This document shows positions 58,097-64,000 of a stretch of DNA of 64,000 nucleotides, in pieces. A program made the translations under genes and the position numbers. This DNA is from Paracoccaceae bacterium. Lineage in GTDB: Bacteria > Pseudomonadota > Alphaproteobacteria > Rhodobacterales > Rhodobacteraceae. Each line of letters begins with the position of its first letter. Within the stretch, counting starts at the first letter, position 1. Under the pieces are notes generated by a model. The model made no database searches. It saw nothing but the letters and a program-made list of their open reading frames with translations, and had not been told where the DNA came from. Location of the stretch: contig JAGWVA010000008.1 of the NCBI GenBank assembly GCA_028875855.1, positions 1 to 64,000 on the forward strand, in the 5' to 3' direction.

Positions 58097-58317
58097 TCCC
58101 CCATGTCCTGCCACCCACCCCCCGGGTCCGCCATGCGTCGGCAGTGCGTGCAGTCTAACCTGCCGCGAGGGGAATGCCACACCCCGCTGCGCGCGAGACG
58201 TTCGGCATCCGACCCGATTGCGACTACTTTGGGTTGTTTCGACCCCCACCGATGATGTAGGTGTCACGCAGGTGCAGCCTCCGCAGGACGGCCGCGCCGG
58301 AAGAGGGGGCCATCGCC

Positions 58318-58680
58318 ATGTCTATCCAAAGCGCCCTTGCCGGTATCCGGATGCGATGCGTGGCGCAGATGGCCCAGACCCTGCCGCGTCTTCTCGAGTT
58401 GCGCGCGGCGCTCGATCAGCCTGGCGACAGCCGCGCCCATCTCGACGAGATCCGGTTCGCCGCCCACAAGAGCGCGGGCGTGGCCGAGACGCTTGGGTTT
58501 CGCCGTCTGGGCAAACTGGCGCAGACGCTCGATCAGGGGCTGTCCGACCATCTGGGCCGGGCCACGCCCGGGCCCATGCCGCTGACGCTGGCGTTCCTGC
58601 TGGACGAATACCTGTCGGAAATGGCTGCGATCGTCGCGGCCGAGGCCTGCCCGTCGGGGGCGTCGCAGGACCCAGTGTGA
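58318..58680 (+). CDS. histidine phosphotransfer (Hpt) protein
   Basis: This is a 120-residue helical-bundle protein. H50 in FAAHKSAGVAETLGF matches the Hpt phosphorylation site (AHxLKGSAxxLG), and RLGKLAQTLD follows as in the family. The ATG at 58318 follows AGAGGGGG. It has no kinase domain, so it relays phosphate between kinases and receivers. The gene is divergent from the big MASE1/CHASE kinase and converges with the receiver gene at 58717, all pieces needed for a multistep phosphorelay in one cluster. Confidence 0.88.
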   Translation: MSIQSALAGIRMRCVAQMAQTLPRLLELRAALDQPGDSRAHLDEIRFAAHKSAGVAETLGFRRLGKLAQTLDQGLSDHLGRATPGPMPLTLAFLLDEYLSEMAAIVAAEACPSGASQDPV

Positions 58681-58716
58681 CCCTCTCTTGCGTGGGGCGC
58701 GACCCGCCCCGCCGCG

Positions 58717-59595
58717 TCAGGTCCAGTCCGCCTCGAACCGGTCCGACGCGCTTCGGATCGCAAGCTCCATCGGGCGCTTTGCGGTGCGTTCGGAACGCAC
58801 GTTGCCGACCCGGATCGTCTTGCCGGCCCAGGCCCGGAAGACGGCTTCCCCGGGCGCGGAAAGCGCCAGCAGGCGGGCGTTGATCTCGGCCGCCGCCTGA
58901 TCCATGCCTGCCTGATCCGACGGCCTGCCGGCGCACAGGAAGAGGCCGTCGCCCGCATAGGCCATCAGGACGTCCTGCGCGCTCAGACCCGAACAGAGGG
59001 CATGGCCGATCTCGGCCAGCCGCTCTTCGGCGAGGGCGGGATCGGGTAACGGGCGGTCGTCCCTGAGCGCCACGACCTTGACGGCGAACACGCAGCGGTG
59101 AAGTTCGCCCAGCAGGCCAAGACGTTTGACGTAATTCTCGAAGGCCATCCGGTCGATGACCTGAGGCGGAAGTTCGCGGCGCATCTCGGGCGCAATCGGC
59201 GGGCCAAGGGTGAGCCGGCCGGACAGCAGGTGGCTGATCTCCAGCATCTTCTGCCGGAAGCGCTTGCGATTGATGGGCTTTGTCTGAAAATCCAGCGCGC
59301 CGGCGGTGAAGGCCTGCTCGATCGACGACAGGTCGGTCAGCGCGGTCAGGACGACGATGGGGCTTTGGGCATATTTGCCGATCGCCCGGATCGACCGGCA
59401 CAGCTCGTCCCCGTGCATCCCGGGCATGAGCAGATCGACGATGAAACAGTCGAACGGAATCGCCGCCGACCCGATCGCGTCAAGCGCTTCGGGACCGGAA
59501 TGGGTGATCGTGAGATTGCGCAGCCCCAGCGAGCGGAGCAGTTCGTCGATGACGGCACACATGATGACGTCGTCATCGACAACAAGGACATGCAT
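58717..59595 (-). CDS. response regulator with unrecognised C-terminal domain
   Basis: This is a 292-residue protein. The receiver domain (residues 1-120) has D7-D9 (VVDDDV), phosphoacceptor D54 (FIVDLLMPGMHG), T84 (VVLTALT) and K106 (DFQTKPI). The C-terminal 160 residues are not a DNA-binding domain that I recognise. They contain RLGLLGELHRCVFAVKVV, ALCSGLSAQDVLMAYAGDGLFLC and FRAWAGKTIRVGNVRSERT, with some GGDEF-like flavour (AYAGDGLFL resembles RxGGDEFxV) but without the GGDEF sequence, so a degenerate cyclase-like fold is possible. I chose the ATG at 59595 because AAGGA is correctly spaced for it. Confidence 0.85.
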   Translation of the reverse strand: MHVLVVDDDVIMCAVIDELLRSLGLRNLTITHSGPEALDAIGSAAIPFDCFIVDLLMPGMHGDELCRSIRAIGKYAQSPIVVLTALTDLSSIEQAFTAGALDFQTKPINRKRFRQKMLEISHLLSGRLTLGPPIAPEMRRELPPQVIDRMAFENYVKRLGLLGELHRCVFAVKVVALRDDRPLPDPALAEERLAEIGHALCSGLSAQDVLMAYAGDGLFLCAGRPSDQAGMDQAAAEINARLLALSAPGEAVFRAWAGKTIRVGNVRSERTAKRPMELAIRSASDRFEADWT

Positions 59596-59762
59596 CCTCA
59601 TTCCTTCCATCGTCTGACCCGCACCCGCCGTGATAAGGCCGGGTCATGGTCCGGCGCCGACATTGGCGCATCTGCCGGTCAGGGGCAATGGCCCAGAGGT
59701 CCCGTGGCGACACGCGGGTCCTGCGGTCGTCTTGCGACAGATCAGCGATGTGTCTGGAATTT

Positions 59763-59836
59763 TGGAGCGGGTGAAGGGAATCGAACCCTCGTCGTAAGCT
59801 TGGGAAGCTTCTGCTCTACCATTGAGCTACACCCGC
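59763..59836 (-). tRNA. tRNA-Gly (anticodon CCC)
   Basis: The minus strand folds into a tRNA: acceptor stem GCGGGTG / CACCCGC, D arm GCTC...GAGC, anticodon loop TTCCCAA with anticodon CCC, T arm GAGGG-TTCGATT-CCCTT, and an encoded CCA at 59763-59765. CCC decodes GGG glycine codons. No integrase or attachment repeat flanks it, so it does not seem to be an insertion site here. Confidence 0.92.
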
Positions 59837-60286
59837 GTCGCAGCGACAGGTATGCGAGGCGGCGCTTGCAGTCAAGCGGTGAAGAAACGTCCGGTGCCGC
59901 GGAGCCGACACCGCGCGCCGGGTGGCACGCCCCAACGGCCGGCATCCGCGGCAGGCAGCATTTCGTGCGCCAATAAAGCCGCAATATGGAGATCAAGACG
60001 ACGCCTTGCGCGTTCCGGGAGGATCGGAGCAGCGCCCCGTGCCAGTGGCGGGCGCAGGATGCCGAAAATCACACAGAGTTGATCCCGGAAAGAAAGCTCA
60101 CATTTGCTTTGTAAACAGTCGATCGGCGATATGTGAATCACTGACGAACAAGAAATCCAAGAGGAGCCGGGTGAGTCTTTCGGCTTTTCAAAAAGGATTG
60201 GGCGTCAGAACGGAATCCCGATCGGAACATGATGCCTGGCGCCAAGTGAACACTTGGCCAATCTTCTCTCGTGTGGCGAAAGACGT
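59837..60286. other. intergenic region, no gene seen
   Basis: About 450 bases without a supported gene lie between the tRNA and a small membrane-protein gene. Base composition falls from 60070 onwards. CCAAGTGAACACTTGG (60242-60257) is an inverted repeat, CCAAGTG-AA-CACTTGG, close to the start of the next gene and may be an operator or leader hairpin. Confidence 0.45.
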
Positions 60287-60832
60287 ATGATGAAAAGCGA
60301 AGCAGATTCCGAAGGCAATGAAATCTTCCGCCCGACGCTCTGGAAACGCTTTGTCATGACCGCGACGTTCCTGTTCATGGCATACATCCTCTTCCGACTA
60401 GTTACCCACGAAGCGCCAGCCGTCCTGAAGCACGATACATCCTCAACGCATATGACGGTGACTGGGTTGCTATTTATGCTGGCCCTTTCCGCCATAACGG
60501 TCGCTTACTTGTCGGTTCGCCTGGGCAAGAGTGAGGTTTCATTCGCAGCCGACGGCTTTACATATCGCAACCTCGCGCGCGAAATATGTATCCGCTACTC
60601 TGATATTGAAGATGTCAGAGTCTTAGACGTCTATGTCCGGGTGCGTATCGCCCATCTCTTTGTAAGGCATCGCGGGGGGCGTTTGCTTCTGACGAACCTG
60701 GAGTACTCGGCCCATCAGTTCCATGAGATGTCGGCGGCAATCAGACGCCACAGGCAGCAGATGCGTGGAGGTTCGCCAAAATATTCCGCAAGTCACCAGG
60801 AGTTGGCAAGTGAGGCCCCGTCCTTGCCATAA
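60287..60832 (+). CDS. small two-helix membrane protein
   Basis: This is a 181-residue protein with two membrane helices (about residues 21-40 and 55-75) and a cytoplasmic domain of about 100 residues with alternating strands (SEVSFAADGFTYRNLAREICIRYSDIEDVRVLDVYVRVR, in pieces), in the style of PH-like bacterial domains (bPH/YdbS type). No family is firmly recognised. I chose ATG at 60287, since the longer frame starts in poor sequence. The flanking base composition is lower in G+C than the signalling genes, suggesting accessory DNA. It is not clearly co-transcribed with the large secreted protein downstream (176 bases apart). Confidence 0.6.
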   Translation: MMKSEADSEGNEIFRPTLWKRFVMTATFLFMAYILFRLVTHEAPAVLKHDTSSTHMTVTGLLFMLALSAITVAYLSVRLGKSEVSFAADGFTYRNLAREICIRYSDIEDVRVLDVYVRVRIAHLFVRHRGGRLLLTNLEYSAHQFHEMSAAIRRHRQQMRGGSPKYSASHQELASEAPSLP

Positions 60833-61008
60833 TTCCGCGTCTCACGCCGATGAAGTCAGATCTGAAATGACTGGCGTCGATTTTGGCAGGCAGACGGTTT
60901 CCGGATAACGGCGATGATAGCGGCCGGGTTGGCAGTGTGGAAATAGACCTATGAAGCGGCGGTAGAGTTGCTTGGTCGGCAGGGATAGACAACGCAGTAG
61001 TTACTGGT

Positions 61009-62193
61009 GTGAGTCAGGAGAATAAAGATGTCGACGGTGAAAATTCTGCATTGGATGGCGCAAACACGATAACCGGGGTTGTAGCCGAGTCAAACAATGC
61101 TGCCTTTAAGGCGGCGGGCGTCGTTTATGGGTCGGACGAAGCCAGGGAGATTTCCGAAGCAATTGGTGAGACATTTTCCAAGTTGGCGGGGGGTGTGCTA
61201 ATTGGTTCTGAAGCACTTGATGCGGCAAGGCAGGGCTACGAGTCGAACGGTTTGAATGGTGCCGCCGCCGGTGGCATTGCAGGTGGGGCACATGGTGTCG
61301 CCGAATTTGGATTTGGATGGGCAACGGCGGCTATTGGTTCGCGCTTCGGCGGGGTGGTTGAAGGCTGGTTAGCTGGTGAAGCTGCTGGTTTGGAAATGCC
61401 AGGGTATGGAACAATCTTTGGCGGCCTTTTGGGTGCGTTAGCCGGGGGAGTTCTTGGAAAAGACGCAGTGGATGGTGCCATGAATCTTATGGACGGCGCT
61501 CTCGACATGACTCCAAGAACCTTGCTCAACACATTGACTGAATTTCCGCAATTCCCTTACGTGGCGCCTCAGCTTACTTGGGATGGCGCTGGATGGACCC
61601 AAGGTCTTGGTGTTGGAAACGCGGGGCTGGATGCGCCGCAGCCCGGAGACGTCCCCACGCGTCTGGATGTGCAAGTCCTGGATGAGGCGCTTATGGCGCT
61701 GCATCGTTCTGGGCCTCAACTTGATTTTTATCCTAAAGACAACATGGGTCGCCCTGTCGATCCCACAGACCCAAGAAGCTTACTCAACGAAAACGATCCT
61801 CCTGGTTATCCTGCGGCCGGCAAGGACAACATGGGTCGCCCTGCTGATCCCACAGATCCAAGAAGCTTACTTAACGAAAAGGTTCTTCCCGTCGGCTCTT
61901 CCGTCAACTCCACGCCGTCGCAAGTGCCCGCGAATGAGCTTTCGCGGTACACGTCCAACATGGAAGACCATTCCGATGGGCAAGACGGAGATCGGCAGAG
62001 CGGCGGAGGACCACAGGACGGCGACGGATCGGCGCAGACCGCCGGTGATCCTAGTGGCGGGCGCGGTTCCGGCGATAACGACAGTGCAGCGGGGGGCACC
62101 GGTGGACCGAACAGCAGTGGCAGCCCCGATGACCGGGATAGCGGACGTGCCGGCGATGACAACGGCGGGTTGGGCGGCGATCCCGGGCACTAA
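61009..62193 (+). CDS. N-terminal part of large secreted repeat protein (ends at in-frame TAA)
   Basis: The frame begins with GTG and runs 394 residues to a TAA. Residues 15-160 are very rich in Gly and Ala with long small-residue helices (GAAAGGIAGGAHGVAEFGFG, GTIFGGLLGALAGGVLG), like glycine-zipper segments that insert in membranes. A 29-residue period is duplicated (DNMGRPVDPTDPRSLLNE twice, DNA repeats at 61735-61794 and 61822-61881). The last 70 residues are a Gly/Ser/Asp-rich linker. The reading frame continues without a shift on the far side of the TAA into a domain typical of bacterial giant secreted proteins. So this is probably the front of one interrupted gene. Codon choice is more AT-rich than in the part after the stop. 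Confidence 0.6.
   Translation: MSQENKDVDGENSALDGANTITGVVAESNNAAFKAAGVVYGSDEAREISEAIGETFSKLAGGVLIGSEALDAARQGYESNGLNGAAAGGIAGGAHGVAEFGFGWATAAIGSRFGGVVEGWLAGEAAGLEMPGYGTIFGGLLGALAGGVLGKDAVDGAMNLMDGALDMTPRTLLNTLTEFPQFPYVAPQLTWDGAGWTQGLGVGNAGLDAPQPGDVPTRLDVQVLDEALMALHRSGPQLDFYPKDNMGRPVDPTDPRSLLNENDPPGYPAAGKDNMGRPADPTDPRSLLNEKVLPVGSSVNSTPSQVPANELSRYTSNMEDHSDGQDGDRQSGGGPQDGDGSAQTAGDPSGGRGSGDNDSAAGGTGGPNSSGSPDDRDSGRAGDDNGGLGGDPGH
61735..61881. repeat. internal duplication, 87-base period
   Basis: The 60 bases from 61735 to 61794 recur at 61822-61881 with only a few changes. The encoded unit begins KDNMGRP and ends DPRSLLNE. The offset of 87 bases keeps the reading frame, so it represents a 29-residue repeat unit. 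Confidence 0.8.
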
Positions 62194-64000
62194 GGTCCTC
62201 AGCCCGTCGTCCTCGACCTGAAGGGAAGCGGGATCAACATCACCAAGCTGTCTTCGTCGAATGTGTTCGAAGACACGAAGGGTGACGGCTACAAGAGCCG
62301 GACGGCTTGGGCCGGGGCGGGGAACGCGGTCCTGTTCGTCGATCCGACGAACAGCAATGCGCTGACGCAGACGAACCAGTTCGTCTTTACCGATTGGGAT
62401 CCGACCGCGACCTCGGACATGCAGGCGCTCAAGGACGTGTTCGACACGAACCACGACGGCAAGCTCGATGCGGGCGATGCCGACTTCGGCCTGTTCAAGC
62501 TGCTGGTGACGAATGCGGATGGCACGACCAGCGTGGAAACGCTGGCACAGGCCGGCATCACTTCGATCAACCTGACCGAGAACGACAATACGCAGACGCT
62601 GTCGGACGGGACGGTGATTGGCGGGGAGACGACCTACACCAAGAGCGGCGGAGGGACCGGGACGGTCGCGACCGTGCAATTCGCGACCGGGTCCGCGGAA
62701 TATGCGGTAACCACCACCACGACGAAAAATGCGACGACGGGGGCCGTGACGGTCGACAACAAGGCGCTGAACTCTGCCGGAAGCCTCACGACGGAAACGA
62801 CCTCGACCACAAGCGCGGATGGATCGAGCGAGACCATCGACTACGATCTGAATGGCGACGGGCAGATCGACAAGATTCAGACCATCGCGACAACGACAAG
62901 CGGCACCACCACGACGCAGACGATCACCGACGAGACGAAGGGCGGGGTGCTGCTCGACCAGACTGTGACGGCGACCACCACAAGCGGCGGAACCACCACG
63001 GCGACGATCTCGCGGGACATGAACGGGGCGATCAGCAGCGGCGTCGATGTGCTGACGCAAAAGGAAGTCGATACGACAACGGGCGGGCTCACCACGGTGT
63101 CCCTCACCGATCTCAATCCGGACGGCTCGAAGAAGCATCAGGTCGTGACCACCCCGAGCAACGGCGGGCTCACCCAGGTCGAGCAGCAGGACCTCGACGG
63201 CAATGGCACGTTCGACCTGACCACGATGACAACGACGACCGTGAATGGGACCACCGGCGCGCGCACGACCACCGTGACCGACACCAACCAGGACGGCTCG
63301 AAGCGCGACGCGATGACGACGGTGATCTCTGCCGACAGCACGTCGAAGACGGTGACGAAGGATATCGACGGCAACGGCACGACGGATCTGACGACGGCGA
63401 CGACGATTACGGGCAACGCCACCTCGTCGGTCGTCGCCGGGGTGACAGGCACGGTCATGAAGACGGTGGATACGTCGCAAAGCGGTGCCTTCATCGACGC
63501 GACCGTTTCGTTCGTCAGCCAGGACGGGCTGACGAAAGTGACGCAGATCGACAACAACTCGGCGGGGAACGCCACCACGCCGACCTTCGACAGAACGACG
63601 ACCGACATCACCACGGTGGACGCCTCTGGCACCCGCACCGAGACCGTGACCGACAAGAGCACCGCCGGCACATTCCTGGATCAGACTATCACGATCCGGG
63701 CCGCCGACGGCATCACGCGTACGACCAAGATCGACACGACCGGGACGCAGACAAGCGGCAACGACGTGTTCAATGAAGTGGACACCGTGAGCGTCAGCAC
63801 GACGGACAAGTCGGTCACCGAAACCGATACGACCTACACGATGGGAGGCGCACAGATCGCCAGGACCATCACGACGACCAGCGCTGACGGCATGACCTCG
63901 ACCGTCACCAGCAACGTCGATGGCAAGATCGATGAGACGACGAAAGAGGTGAAGGCGAACCAAAGCGGTGGCGGCACGGTGGTCACGACGACCCATGCGG
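62194..64000 (+). CDS. giant secreted repeat protein, C-terminal side (partial, no start codon of its own)
   Basis: Directly after the TAA, in the same frame, the sequence reads GPQPVVLDLKGSGINITKLSS, the equivalent of the PLVLDLDGDG-type domain of large RTX-like secreted proteins. An EF-hand-like DTNHDGKLDAGDADF follows near 62443-62487. From about 62700 the chain becomes Thr-rich repeats of 57-58 residues, each with a D-x-[DN]-G-x-G-type motif (DLNGDGQID, DMNGAISSG, DLDGNGTFD, DIDGNGTTD) and often a second one (DLNPDGSKK, DTNQDGSKR). I checked the frame codon by codon to the window end and found no stop. First in-frame starts are GTG 62263 and ATG 62419, both inside the conserved domain. 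The product would bind calcium and be a surface or secreted adhesin; the 3' end lies outside the window. Confidence 0.7.

Noticed and set aside
54284-58255. Plus-strand open frame of 1323 residues opposite the large kinases
   Set aside because: It runs antisense to two kinases with intact catalytic motifs and is composed of Arg/Gly/Ala/His-rich sequence without any domain pattern.
61867-63996. Minus-strand frame of 709 residues and plus-strand frame 62307-63776 over the repeat protein
   Set aside because: Both are mirror frames of a Thr/Asp-rich repetitive coding sequence. The frame containing DxNGDG repeats, which continues past the window end, is the one with real protein character.

Overview
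The window looks like a chromosome segment of a high-G+C alphaproteobacterium. Its urea ABC transporter, Flp/Tad-type pilin genes, IclR-controlled lactone locus and RcnB/PepSY-type small secreted proteins fit a Rhodobacterales-like organism best. That assignment is inferred from gene content and base composition, not from a marker gene.

Layout. (1) 364-5983: a LacI-type regulator diverges from a sugar ABC transporter operon (two permeases, binding protein) that ends in a cytoplasmic GH5-like glycoside hydrolase; a 17-bp palindrome lies between them. (2) 6305-10141: an unrecognised winged-helix-like protein and a DUF927-type P-loop ATPase face away from each other across about 830 bp of AT-rich non-coding DNA, possibly the core of an integrated replicon. 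(3) 10256-18817: a type I restriction-modification operon (half-length HsdS-like protein, HsdM, HsdS, DUF3800 protein, small nuclease-like protein, HsdR, YgjP-like metallopeptidase). (4) 19141-20100: a decayed IS6-family transposase and a beta-propeller gene fragment. (5) 20235-37065: an IclR regulator diverges from a 13-gene co-directional operon. Its AttM/BlcC-like lactonase, iron-type alcohol dehydrogenase and succinate-semialdehyde dehydrogenase, together with the IclR regulator, match the Agrobacterium blc/att pathway (gamma-butyrolactone to 4-hydroxybutyrate to succinate semialdehyde to succinate). Here the pathway is expanded with an SCP2-like protein, an alpha/beta hydrolase, a ribose-type ABC importer, a seven-helix opsin homologue WITHOUT the retinal-binding lysine, a flotillin, a small membrane protein and an SSS-type symporter. 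(6) 37066-39204: a recombination-scarred stretch with gene fragments and an OST-HTH/LOTUS-type protein. (7) 39205-45804: a LysE-type exporter and the complete urea transporter urtABCDE. (8) 45844-47580: TadG-like and TadE-like proteins. (9) 47949-52482: small exported proteins around a PhoP/PhoQ-like two-component pair with a PepSY protein. (10) 52578-59595: a signalling cluster of two hybrid-free PAS histidine kinases, two stand-alone receivers and an Hpt protein that could form a phosphorelay. (11) 59763-59836: tRNA-Gly(CCC). (12) 60287-64000: a small membrane protein, then a large secreted repeat protein whose reading frame is split by a single in-frame TAA and runs off the window.

The most unusual content is the lysine-less opsin inside the lactone/4-hydroxybutyrate operon. 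Next are the interrupted giant repeat protein and the accessory genes in the type I restriction operon. All family assignments come from reading motifs by eye; no database search was possible.
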